Below are positions 34,984 through 43,648 of a stretch of 64,000 bases of DNA, piece by piece. Every line of letters starts with the position of its first letter. The stretch's first letter is position 1. Made by a program: the position numbers and the translations under genes. The notes under the pieces are model-generated. The model was not told where the DNA came from and did not search any database. It saw only the letters and a list, made by a program, of their open reading frames with translations. The DNA is from CAZDIO01 sp964505555 (GTDB taxonomy: Bacteria; Bdellovibrionota_C; UBA2361; SZUA-149; CAZDIO01), in assembly GCA_964505555.1 (NCBI GenBank), contig CAZDIO010000130.1, forward strand, positions 1 to 64,000, given 5' to 3'.

Positions 34984-37794
34984 ATGATGCGAGTGTATGA
35001 ATTGGCGAAAGAGCTTGGCCTTGAAAATAAGGAGGTAATAAATCTTTGCGTCGATTTGGGAATATCCGGCAAAAAATCTCATTCCAATTCACTTACGGAT
35101 GAGGAGGCGAATCGCATTCGTCGCTCGGTAATTCGTCAGGCCGTAAGCGGAAAGAAGGGCTCGGTTCGAGAGATCGAAATGCAAGGTGGGGTAGGAACAG
35201 AGCAACGACTCGGAAACGTTATTCGTAGACGGAAAAAAGATTCCGATGGGGAGGAAGAGACTCAAGCCGAAGCAGCAGCACCGAAGATAGATCTCGCTGA
35301 AGTTCCAAGAAAGTCTGTTGTCTTTCGTGAAGATTCTCAGGAGCCAGGATTTGAAAAGGACTCTCGTCAACGTGCTTTACGAGAAGCAGATGCACTGTTT
35401 GCAAAAAAGAAAGCCGAGATTGCAGCGGTTCCGGAGGAAGCTGAGCAATTTGATTCTCAAGCTGACACTGCCGTTTTAGAGCCTCAAAGTGAGGAAGAGG
35501 AGTTTGAACAGCGATCGGAGCCAAGAAGTGAAGAAGGGCTTCAAGTTGTTGAGGAGAGCGGTGCAGCACTCGAGCTATCTCCAGAGTTAGGGGATACAAG
35601 CAGTGAGGGATTTGAAAATGTTTCTCTTGATAAAATGCGTTTGCGACACGATATTCGTGCCCCAAAAATTCTTGGTAAAATTAGCCTTCCTCAAAAACCA
35701 GTAGTCGCAAAAAGAGAGGCTTCCTCGACAAAGGAATTTGTCGCTCTTGACCCAACTGAAAGTAGAGGTCCAGGAAAGAGTTCACGTGGTCAAAAAAAGC
35801 AACGAGGAGAAGGGCTCAATGGAGACGCAACCTTAAGTGATTTTGTCGATGAAACACCACGACGACTAAAGAGAAAGAAACAGGTATTAAAAAAAGATGA
35901 ACTCGTTGATTACACGGGAAGTAGTGATTACTGGCGCCATAAGAAAGATCGGAAGGGTAAGAAAAGTAAAGATCTTCAAAGTAAGCCAGATGAACAGGTA
36001 GTTGGACAGACAAAAGCATCAAAGCTTGTTCTCAAAATAGACAATGAAGTTTCTGTTGGAGAATTTGCGCGCCTGATGGGTCAAAAAGTAGGCGACGTTA
36101 TGACCCATCTATTTAATCTTGGCGTTATGGCGCGTATTAACGATATCATTGATTTTGATACGGCAACTATTGTTGCACAAGAGTTTGGGTTTACAACTAC
36201 CAATACAGGACATGACGAGATAGAGTTTTTAGCAACTCTAAACGTTGAGGAGAATCCAGCAGAACTTATTTTACGTCCTCCTGTTGTCACCGTTATGGGG
36301 CATGTCGATCATGGAAAAACCTCTCTTCTTGATGCAATAAGAAAAACCTCCGTAACGACAGGCGAAGCCGGTGGGATCACTCAGCACATCGGAGCTTATA
36401 ACGTTCCAGTACCAACGGCTGGAGGCTCAGTAACCTTTCTCGATACACCAGGTCATGAAGCATTTACAGAGATGCGCGGCCGTGGAGTTAAGGTAACCGA
36501 TATCGTTGTGCTCGTGGTTGCTGCAGATGATGGCGTGATGCCCCAAACGGTAGAAGCGATTAATCACGCTCGAGCAGCAAACGTTCCAATTATTGTTGCG
36601 GTAAATAAAATTGACAAACCGGGGGCCAATATTGATCGGGTGATATCACAACTTGCAGAACACGGACTGATTCCTGAAGACTGGGGTGGCACTACCATTT
36701 TTTGTCGTGTCTCAGCGCACACGAAAGAAGGTATTGATGCATTACTTGAAAGTCTCTACTTGCAAGCAGAAGTTTTAGAGCTCCGTGCAAATCCCAATCG
36801 TTTAGCGATGGGTACCGTGATCGAATCTAAAATTGACCGTGGTCGTGGGCCCGTGATGACTGTCCTTGTTGCTAGTGGAACTCTGAAAAAGGGAGATGTT
36901 TTCTTAAGCGGGGCGGTAACAGGGAAGGTGCGTGCGTTAATTTCTCATGATGGTCAGAACCTCGAGAGCATCGGACCAGGAATGCCGGCTGAAGTGCTTG
37001 GCGCTTCAACGACCCCCAGAGCGGGAGATGATTTTCTTGTACTTGAATCAGAAGCGGAAGCAAGACGAGTGTCAGAACATCGAGCACTCCGTCAAAGAAT
37101 GAAAGAGCTTGCGGCAAAGCGAAAAACTGGTCAAGGCACTGCGTTAACGTTGGAAAGTTTTTCTGAAATGGTGGCAAGTGGCGATGTTAAAGAATTGCCA
37201 ATTATCGTTAAAGCGGATGTGCAAGGCTCAGTTGAAGCGATAAGTCAGGCGCTCGTTAATCTTTCTAATGAAAAAGTTAAGGTCAAAGTTGTTCACCAAG
37301 CAGTGGGCGGTATTTCTGAAAATGATGTGCAGCTTGCGATAGCATCACGTGCGGTAATTGTTGCCTTTAATGTGCGAGCCAATGTGCGTGCTACGGCATT
37401 AATTGAAAGTGAGCAGATTGATGTTCGCTATTCTCGCGTGATCTATGAACTCATTGATGAAGTCCAAAAAGCAATGACCGGTCTTCTTGATCCTGTATTT
37501 CGTGAAAAGACGATTGGACGTGTGGAGGTGAGACAAACCTTTAAAGTTCCAAAATTGGGAACGGTCGCTGGTTCTTATGTCGTTGATGGAATTGTACAAC
37601 GAGGAGCCCAGGCGCGACTTATTCGTGATGACGTGGTTATCTTTGAGGGGAAAATCGCCAGTCTTCGTCGCTTTAAAGATGACGTAAGAGAAGTGGCTAC
37701 AGGATATGAGTGCGGTATTGGATTGGAAGGCTATAATGATATTCGAGAAGGCGACACATTGGAGTTTTTCAAACTAGAGGAAGTTCAGCAGTAA
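34984..37794 (+). CDS. infB: Translation initiation factor IF-2
   Basis: GTPase placing fMet-tRNA on the 30S subunit. 936 residues. The N-terminal IF2_N domain (about 1-55, MRVYELAKELGLENKEVINL) is followed by a long charged, Glu/Lys-rich disordered region (60-340) and a second IF2_N-like segment near 345-395. The G domain follows: G1 GHVDHGKT (439-446), G3 DTPGH (487-491), G4 NKID (541-544). The C-terminal fMet-tRNA-binding domain ends the protein with VREVATGYECGIGLEGYNDI. The disordered linker is on the long side, as in large-IF2 Gram-negatives. Confidence 0.98.
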   Translation: MMRVYELAKELGLENKEVINLCVDLGISGKKSHSNSLTDEEANRIRRSVIRQAVSGKKGSVREIEMQGGVGTEQRLGNVIRRRKKDSDGEEETQAEAAAPKIDLAEVPRKSVVFREDSQEPGFEKDSRQRALREADALFAKKKAEIAAVPEEAEQFDSQADTAVLEPQSEEEEFEQRSEPRSEEGLQVVEESGAALELSPELGDTSSEGFENVSLDKMRLRHDIRAPKILGKISLPQKPVVAKREASSTKEFVALDPTESRGPGKSSRGQKKQRGEGLNGDATLSDFVDETPRRLKRKKQVLKKDELVDYTGSSDYWRHKKDRKGKKSKDLQSKPDEQVVGQTKASKLVLKIDNEVSVGEFARLMGQKVGDVMTHLFNLGVMARINDIIDFDTATIVAQEFGFTTTNTGHDEIEFLATLNVEENPAELILRPPVVTVMGHVDHGKTSLLDAIRKTSVTTGEAGGITQHIGAYNVPVPTAGGSVTFLDTPGHEAFTEMRGRGVKVTDIVVLVVAADDGVMPQTVEAINHARAANVPIIVAVNKIDKPGANIDRVISQLAEHGLIPEDWGGTTIFCRVSAHTKEGIDALLESLYLQAEVLELRANPNRLAMGTVIESKIDRGRGPVMTVLVASGTLKKGDVFLSGAVTGKVRALISHDGQNLESIGPGMPAEVLGASTTPRAGDDFLVLESEAEARRVSEHRALRQRMKELAAKRKTGQGTALTLESFSEMVASGDVKELPIIVKADVQGSVEAISQALVNLSNEKVKVKVVHQAVGGISENDVQLAIASRAVIVAFNVRANVRATALIESEQIDVRYSRVIYELIDEVQKAMTGLLDPVFREKTIGRVEVRQTFKVPKLGTVAGSYVVDGIVQRGAQARLIRDDVVIFEGKIASLRRFKDDVREVATGYECGIGLEGYNDIREGDTLEFFKLEEVQQ

Positions 37795-37805
37795 ATTCAG
37801 TTCCT

Positions 37806-38231
37806 ATGCCAAGTTTCCGAAAAGATCGAGTGGGAGATGAGATTCTCTCCTTTCTCGCAAACGAAATACATCTCTTGGCAGATCCACGACTGAAACTCGT
37901 TACCCTCACCGGCGTCAACATTAGTCCGGATTTGAAAGTAGCGAAACTTTTTTGGACAATTCCAGGAGAAGATCTTCTTGCTGCATGGCAAGGAGATCCT
38001 TTTGAAGTCAAAAGACAAATAAAATCTTCTGGGAACTCTCATGGTAACTTTGCAAGTGAAGAACGAGTCAAGCAGGTAGAACGAGCCCTAAGAGGAGCTA
38101 CGAGACTTTTAAAAAGCAAGCTAGGAAAAGAGTTGCGACTTCGATACACTCCAGATCTTCATTTTGAATATGACCAATCCATCGCCCATGGATTTCACAT
38201 CGACCGGCTCTTAGATCAGGTAAAAGAATGA
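37806..38231 (+). CDS. rbfA: Ribosome-binding factor A
   Basis: Late 30S maturation factor. 141 residues with one KH-like domain. The N-terminus has SFRKDRVGDEILSFLANEI, then LVTLTGVNISPDLKVAKLFWT and LRLRYTPDLHFEYDQSI, the classic RbfA blocks. A small insert with EVKRQIKSSGNSHGN (residues 61-75) slightly lengthens the middle loop. It begins 12 bp after infB and overlaps nrnA by 4 bp. Confidence 0.95.
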   Translation: MPSFRKDRVGDEILSFLANEIHLLADPRLKLVTLTGVNISPDLKVAKLFWTIPGEDLLAAWQGDPFEVKRQIKSSGNSHGNFASEERVKQVERALRGATRLLKSKLGKELRLRYTPDLHFEYDQSIAHGFHIDRLLDQVKE

Positions 38232-39199
38232 TTACACTAAAAGCTCTTGCAGAGGAACTTCAAACGAAAAAACAGGTGGTGATAACAACACACATCGCCC
38301 CAGATCCAGATGCGATCGGTTCAAGTTCGGGGTTAGCTCTTGGGCTTGCTCAATGTGGGATTGATTCTTCAGTATATCTAAAAGATCGGATACCGGATCG
38401 GCTGCTTCCATTATTGCAAGGCGTTAATGTTTTTCATGAAGTTCCTAAAAAAACATTTCCAACGTTAATCGTTGTTGATACGGCGGCGGCAAAACGAGTC
38501 GGGGATGATTATGAAGAACTCTTTTCTTTTGCGGGAGAGATTATTAATATTGATCACCATATCTCCAACGAACGGTTTGGAAAAATTTGCTATCTTGACA
38601 CTTCGGCGGCAGCTTCTGCAGAGATAGTGTATCTTCTCTTACGAGAACTCCCGGTAAAGATTACTAAGCAAATTGCGGAGCTTTTATTTGCTGGTCTTAG
38701 TGATGATACCGGATCGTTTCGTTTTTCAAATACCTCACAGCGGGCATTTGACTGTGCCTCCGCGCTTCTGTCTTTTGGAGTAAAGCCACAGGATCTGGCA
38801 AATCTTCTCTATTTTTCTCTTCCACGACGAGTTTTGCAATTACGTACGTTAGCTCTTTCTGGCATTCGTTTCTTAAAAGAAGGAAAGATCTCCCTTGTTG
38901 TTGTGACAAAAGCGATGCTTGTTCAATGTGGAGCTCAAGCGGAGGATACGGAAGGGATAATTGATGAAGCACGTGCAATCGAAGGAACGATTGCCGCTGT
39001 GTTTATACGAGAGCTTGATGATGGCTGGAAAGTGAGCCTTCGCTCGAAAGATGATCGCCTGGATGTGAACAAGATTGCTGCTTTGTTTGGAGGAGGTGGG
39101 CATGCGGCAGCTTCAGGTTGCAAAATGTGTGGAACACTCTTGGAGGTAGAATCCAAGCTCTTGCCTAAGATCGAAGAAGCCCTGAATACAATGACCTAA
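38228..39199 (+). CDS. nrnA: DHH/DHHA1 phosphoesterase NrnA (nanoRNase/pAp phosphatase)
   Basis: 323 residues. The DHH domain has the metal-binding THIAPDPDAIGSS block (near 20-33), VVDTAAAKRVG, and the DHH triad D109-H110-H111 in NIDHHISNERFG. The C-terminal DHHA1 domain carries the substrate-binding FGGGGHAAASGCKM. Family members degrade 2-5-nt RNAs, pGpG and pAp. The position between rbfA and truB is standard for lineages lacking orn, suggesting this is the housekeeping nanoRNase. Overlaps rbfA by 4 bp; 2 bp separate it from truB. Confidence 0.95.
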   Translation: MITLKALAEELQTKKQVVITTHIAPDPDAIGSSSGLALGLAQCGIDSSVYLKDRIPDRLLPLLQGVNVFHEVPKKTFPTLIVVDTAAAKRVGDDYEELFSFAGEIINIDHHISNERFGKICYLDTSAAASAEIVYLLLRELPVKITKQIAELLFAGLSDDTGSFRFSNTSQRAFDCASALLSFGVKPQDLANLLYFSLPRRVLQLRTLALSGIRFLKEGKISLVVVTKAMLVQCGAQAEDTEGIIDEARAIEGTIAAVFIRELDDGWKVSLRSKDDRLDVNKIAALFGGGGHAAASGCKMCGTLLEVESKLLPKIEEALNTMT

Positions 39200-39201
39200 C
39201 G

Positions 39202-40089
39202 ATGATTTCTGGTGCAATCCTCATTGATAAAGAAAGTGGGGTAACTTCAAGAGCGGTCGTCAATGCCGTACAGCGACGCTTTGGAGTGAGAGATATCGGA
39301 CACGGAGGAACGCTTGATCCTTTGGCGACCGGTCTTTTAGTGCTTCTCTGTGGGCATGGAAAACGATTACAAGATCTCATTTTTTTAGGAATGAAAGATT
39401 ATGAAGGGGTGATTCGGCTTGGAATCTCCACAGATACCGACGATATTACAGGAGTTGTTCTTGAAAGAGATGAGGAGTTGAGGTTTGCACGAGGTGATTT
39501 AGGGAGTGTTTCTTCAGAGTTGGTTTCAAAATTTATAGGAACTTCTCACCAAGTGCCACCAGATTATTCCGCGATTAAAGTCAGTGGAAAAAGAGCATAC
39601 CAAAGAGCACGTGCTGGAGAGACTCTCAACCTTTCTCCTCGAGAAATCACTATTGATGAACTTTCTTTTCATTTTTTGGAACCAACAAGGCTCTCTTACT
39701 ATGCGCGGGTTTCTCAAGGTACGTATATTCGCTCACTTGCTCGGGATATCGGAAAGTATCTAGGGACTTTTGGTTGTATTGAAAGTATACGAAGAACAAC
39801 GATCGGGCCATTGAGTATAGAGAATGCTCGAAAGGTTCAGCAGTTGCAGGATACTCGTTCAATCGAGGAGGCGATCGTTCCAGTTGATGATCTTGTAAAA
39901 GGCTTTTCTCGATTAAATCTCAACAATAGTGAGTGCGGCTTGTTTCGAAACGGTAATCAGGGGTTTCTTACAAAATATAAGGAGAGTTACCAAGGGGACT
40001 CTTTTGTCGCGGTTTTTGATGAATGTGGAAAACTAAATGGGCTTTTGGAGCAATTTGAAGGGGAATTGAGGATACGGTGTGTGCTTTGA
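39202..40089 (+). CDS. truB: tRNA pseudouridine(55) synthase
   Basis: Isomerises U55 in the T arm of tRNAs. 295 residues. The N-terminal GAILIDKESGVTSRAVVNAVQ is followed by the catalytic motif GHGGTLDPLATGLL, with nucleophile D39. KDYEGVIRLG and GTSHQVPPDYSAIKVSGKRAYQRAR follow, and RTTIGPLSIENA sits near residue 195. No clear PUA domain is seen; the C-terminal 70 residues form the shorter bacterial TruB tail. 249 bp of DNA separate it from rpsO. Confidence 0.96.
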   Translation: MISGAILIDKESGVTSRAVVNAVQRRFGVRDIGHGGTLDPLATGLLVLLCGHGKRLQDLIFLGMKDYEGVIRLGISTDTDDITGVVLERDEELRFARGDLGSVSSELVSKFIGTSHQVPPDYSAIKVSGKRAYQRARAGETLNLSPREITIDELSFHFLEPTRLSYYARVSQGTYIRSLARDIGKYLGTFGCIESIRRTTIGPLSIENARKVQQLQDTRSIEEAIVPVDDLVKGFSRLNLNNSECGLFRNGNQGFLTKYKESYQGDSFVAVFDECGKLNGLLEQFEGELRIRCVL

Positions 40090-40338
40090 AGGCTCATCGG
40101 AGGAGGTTCTTTGCCTTGATTTCTTTCATAAAAAGAGGTAATTTCTCTGCAACTTGTGGCCTGGCCAGATGAGGAAATTTTACCTGGTTTGAGCACTGGT
40201 GCATAAATTGTTTTGTCATAAATGCCTGAATATAGGTGATTTATACTCTTCTCATTCTTCCAGATGTAGAAGTTTTATAAAAATTACTTATCTTCAGGTC
40301 TTTATGACATCGGAAAATAAGACGGAGATTTTGTAAAA

Positions 40339-40608
40339 ATGGCATTTACTACAGAAGACAAAGCAACGGTCGTAAAGGCCCACGGGTTACATGGAACCGA
40401 TTCTGGTTCGCCCGAGGTTCAGGTTGCTCTCATCACTGCACGATTAAATGATCTTCAAGGTCATTTTTCGCAGCATGAAAACGATTACCACTCTCGACGG
40501 GGGTTGATGAAACTCGTTGGACGCAGAAAGCGATTACTCAACTATCTGCGCGATACAGATATTACTCGGTATCGTAACATTATTGAAAAACTTGGTTTGC
40601 GAAAGTAA
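40339..40608 (+). CDS. rpsO: 30S ribosomal protein S15
   Basis: 89 residues, exactly the standard length. Conserved KATVVKAHGLHGTDSGSPEVQVALITARLNDL and LMKLVGRRKRLLNYLRDTD lie in the expected places. It binds 16S rRNA helices 20-22. Preceded by 249 bp that must contain a promoter or leader, though no well-spaced hexamer pair was found, and followed after 98 bp by pnp, the usual rpsO-pnp pairing. A GGAG stands 12 bases before the ATG. Confidence 0.98.
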   Translation: MAFTTEDKATVVKAHGLHGTDSGSPEVQVALITARLNDLQGHFSQHENDYHSRRGLMKLVGRRKRLLNYLRDTDITRYRNIIEKLGLRK

Positions 40609-40706
40609 ACATAGTTTTCATAGTTGCAAAAACAACCATTCATTAACTTTCCTAAACATTCTTATTGTAAAGTATTGTTCTTAATTAACCAAAAGAAGAA
40701 AAAAGT

Positions 40707-42809
40707 ATGACATCTCAAAGAAGCAAAAGTTCTCGAGTTATCGTTGAAACTCCATATCATGGAGACAAAATCACACTAGAAACTGGTTGGGTTGCTCAGC
40801 TTGCCAGTGGCGCTGTGCTTGCCAAGCAGGGAGAGACCTTAGTGCTTGTTACTGTGTGCCGAGCAGATCCCAGAGAGGGGCAAGATTTCTTTCCGCTGAC
40901 AGTCGAATATCAGGAGAAATTTTATGCAGCAGGAAAGATTCCAGGAGGATTCTTTAAAAGGGAAGGTCGTCCTGCGGAACAGGAGATTTTAACTTGTCGG
41001 TTGATTGATAGACCAATTCGTCCATTGTTCCCAGAAGGATACATGGATGAAGTTCAACTCATCTGCACCGTTTTGTCGGTTGATGGGGTAAATCAGCCAG
41101 GTGGGTTGGCACTCTTAGGAGCTTCCGCGGCACTAACGATTTCAGAGATTCCATTTCTAGGACCGGTGGCTTCAGTTCGAGTGGGGCGAGTTAAGGGGAA
41201 GTTGGTGATTAATCCAAGTCGAGCGGACGCTGAACACTCTGATATGGATTTTGTGGTTTCTGGAACTCGCGAATCCATTGTCATGGTTGAAGGAGGTTCG
41301 AAATTTGCTCCTGAAAAGGATGTGTTAGATGCGCTCTACTTTGGGCATGAGAATTTAAAACCACTTCTTGATATGCAGGATCAACTCCGCACAAAAGTCG
41401 GAAAGGTCAAGCAGACGTTTGTTCCAAAAACAATTGATGAAACGCTTGTTAAACGAGTCAGGGAACTTGCCCATTCTCGCCTCAGTGAGGCATTACGTAC
41501 TGCAGGAAAGGCTGAGAGAAGAAGTTTACTTTCGGCAATTCAGACAGAGACACAAGAAACGCTTTTGAAAGATTTTCCGGAGCAAGAAAAAGAGATATCT
41601 CATTGTATTGAAAATCTCTCTGCAGAGATTGTAAGAAGACGGATTGTTGATGAGAAACGAAGAATTGATGGCCGAGGGCTAAAAGATATTCGAGACATAG
41701 AATCAGAGGTTGCAATAATTCCTCGAGCACATGGCTCGTCTCTTTTTACACGTGGAGAAACGCAGGCACTTGTGACCACAACGTTAGGAAGCACTTCAGA
41801 TGCACAGCGAATCGATTCAGTAACAGACAGTTCCGAGAAGTTTTTCATGCTGCATTACAATTTTCCACCATTTTCTACTGGTGAAGCAAAAGGCATTCGT
41901 GGAACTGGAAGAAGAGAGATTGGACACGGTGCGTTAGCTGAGCGTGCTTTGCGCTCAGTGCTCCCTCCCAATAAGGACTTTCCATATGTCATCAGGATCG
42001 TTTCTGATATTATGGCTTCAAATGGTTCAAGTTCCATGGCTTCCGTGTGTGGCGGAACGTTGTCATTGATGGATGCCGGGGTTCCAATTCAGGAGATGGT
42101 TGCAGGTATTGCGATGGGTCTCGTGAAGGAAGAGGAGAAAGTCGCGGTACTTACGGACATTTTAGGAGATGAAGATCATCTTGGAGATATGGATTTTAAA
42201 GTTTGTGGAACAAAAGATGGGATAACCGCACTCCAGATGGATATCAAGTGCACTGGTCTTTCTCGTCAGACCATGGAAACAGCTCTTGGGGACGCAAAAG
42301 ACGCAAGGCTCTTTATCTTAAGTAAGATGGCAGAGTGTCTTAATAAACCACGAGAAAAAATGAGTCCGTATGCACCTTCAATAGAAACCATGAAGATCAA
42401 CCCCGATCGAATCAAAGATGTCATTGGACCTGGAGGGAAGATGATTCGCTCCATTACGGAAAGCACTGGGGTAAAAATTGATATTTCAGACGATGGCACA
42501 GTAAGTATTTTTAGTGCCGATGGAGAATCAAGTAAGCGTGCAAGAGACATTATCATGGGACTTACGGAAGAGGCCGAAATTGGAAAGGTCTATTCCGGCG
42601 TTGTAAAGAAGATTATGGATTTTGGGGCATTTGTGGAGATTCTTCCTGGAACAGAGGGTCTTGTGCATATCTCACAACTTTCACACACTCCAGTTCACCG
42701 CGTTTCTGATGTGGTGAAAGAAGGTGATGAGATCGTTGTTCGTGTGCTTGACATTGATCGCCAAGGTCGTATCCGTTTAAGTTCAAAAGAAGCTACTTCA
42801 CAAAACTAG
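40707..42809 (+). CDS. pnp: Polynucleotide phosphorylase
   Basis: 3'-5' phosphorolytic RNase of the degradosome. 700 residues, typical. Two RNase PH domains flank an alpha-helical linker (about 1-215 and 310-540); the second has LVTTTLGSTSDAQRID and RREIGHGALAERALR. The KH domain (near 560-610) has KDVIGPGGKMIRSITESTGVKIDI and the S1 domain (about 620-695) has GKVYSGVVKKIMDFGAFVEILPGTEGLVH. The A/T-rich 98-bp space upstream has no recognised hairpin. dut follows after 11 bp. Confidence 0.98.
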   Translation: MTSQRSKSSRVIVETPYHGDKITLETGWVAQLASGAVLAKQGETLVLVTVCRADPREGQDFFPLTVEYQEKFYAAGKIPGGFFKREGRPAEQEILTCRLIDRPIRPLFPEGYMDEVQLICTVLSVDGVNQPGGLALLGASAALTISEIPFLGPVASVRVGRVKGKLVINPSRADAEHSDMDFVVSGTRESIVMVEGGSKFAPEKDVLDALYFGHENLKPLLDMQDQLRTKVGKVKQTFVPKTIDETLVKRVRELAHSRLSEALRTAGKAERRSLLSAIQTETQETLLKDFPEQEKEISHCIENLSAEIVRRRIVDEKRRIDGRGLKDIRDIESEVAIIPRAHGSSLFTRGETQALVTTTLGSTSDAQRIDSVTDSSEKFFMLHYNFPPFSTGEAKGIRGTGRREIGHGALAERALRSVLPPNKDFPYVIRIVSDIMASNGSSSMASVCGGTLSLMDAGVPIQEMVAGIAMGLVKEEEKVAVLTDILGDEDHLGDMDFKVCGTKDGITALQMDIKCTGLSRQTMETALGDAKDARLFILSKMAECLNKPREKMSPYAPSIETMKINPDRIKDVIGPGGKMIRSITESTGVKIDISDDGTVSIFSADGESSKRARDIIMGLTEEAEIGKVYSGVVKKIMDFGAFVEILPGTEGLVHISQLSHTPVHRVSDVVKEGDEIVVRVLDIDRQGRIRLSSKEATSQN

Positions 42810-42820
42810 CAGTCAGGAAA

Positions 42821-43267
42821 ATGAATAATAGCTTTCGTTTTTTTCTAAACGAAGAAGCAAAAAAGGCCGGCATCGTATTTCGTCCACCACGGGAACTTGA
42901 TGCCGGTTTTGATATCTCCTGCCTTCATGAAGTTAGAATTCTACCAAAACAACTGATGTTGATATCAACGGGACTTCATATTGCACTTCCAGAAAAAACT
43001 GTTGGCTTTGTAAAAGATCGAAGCAGCGTAGCAAGCCGGGGAGGAACAACTCTTGCCGGAGTTATTGATGCCGGGTACCGGGGTGAGGTGAAGGTCTTGA
43101 TGTGTAATCTAGGAGACAACGAGCTGGTGTTTAAAAGTGGAGAAAGAATTGCTCAATGCGTAATTCTTCAGTACGCTGCCCACTGTGAATGCATCGAAGC
43201 CTTTTCGTTAGAAGAACTTGGCGATACCCAGCGCGGCAGCGGAGGCTTTGGTTCCACGGGACAATAA
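42821..43267 (+). CDS. dut: Deoxyuridine 5'-triphosphate nucleotidohydrolase (dUTPase)
   Basis: Hydrolyses dUTP to dUMP. 148 residues, trimeric dUTPase family. Motif 1 is DAGFDI, motif 2 KDRSSVASRG, motif 3 AGVIDAGYRGEVKV with catalytic D83, motif 4 GERIAQCVI, and motif 5 the C-terminal RGSGGFGSTG that closes over the active site. The gene ends the rimP-to-dut operon, a placement seen after pnp in several Deltaproteobacteria-like genomes; here the M16 peptidase gene often found between pnp and dut is absent. Confidence 0.97.
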   Translation: MNNSFRFFLNEEAKKAGIVFRPPRELDAGFDISCLHEVRILPKQLMLISTGLHIALPEKTVGFVKDRSSVASRGGTTLAGVIDAGYRGEVKVLMCNLGDNELVFKSGERIAQCVILQYAAHCECIEAFSLEELGDTQRGSGGFGSTGQ

Positions 43268-43648
43268 TTCAAAACCGATTTGTCCTGAATAAAATACAGA
43301 AGTTGGTTCCGGGTTACGGCCATTAAGTTAAAGGTCTGAAAGAAGATTTATAGAACGACAGAGGCACAGAGCTGTGGATAAGAACCGGTTTTGGCAAAGG
43401 TCACTCGCGATGACTGAAGATTGTTCATAGTAAGTGAAACAATAGTCTCTATTAGGAAAGAAAGAGTTTTAACCTGTGAAAATAAGTACTTGTAATTGTT
43501 GAGAATTGTTTTTCCTATAAAAAACACCATTTGGTTTAATATTTGCACGGTCGATTATGTAGGTTGAGATATATCAATACGATACAACCAGTGAGTCAAC
43601 GAGCCATTGGTCGGAAGGTAGCCACCTGGTTACATACTTATAGGAAGT
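43268..43648. other. Intergenic region after dut
   Basis: 381 bp with no supported gene. It contains a single-arm copy of the dispersed ACGGC...CACAGAG repeat (43316-43371). The remainder is A/T-rich and should include the promoter of the 43649 gene, but no convincing -35/-10 pair or terminator was found. A short minus-strand frame here has no support. Confidence 0.5.
43316..43371 (+). repeat. Single-arm copy of the dispersed CACAGAG repeat
   Basis: This segment matches, with few differences, the reverse complement of 13521-13578: ACGGC then ATTAAGTTAA, a TCTGAAAGAA block, ATTTATAGAAC and ACAGAG/CACAGAG units. Unlike the copy near 13.5 kb it has no inverted partner in the following 200 bp. 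It lies about 50 bp after the dut stop. Confidence 0.85.

Noticed and set aside
35219..35665. Minus-strand open frame of 148 codons inside infB
   Set aside because: It mirrors the Glu/Lys-rich linker of IF-2, whose composition creates long antisense frames; no family features.
40213..40247. TTGTCA and TATACT upstream of rpsO as a sigma-70 promoter
   Set aside because: The spacing is 23 bp, too long for a standard promoter.
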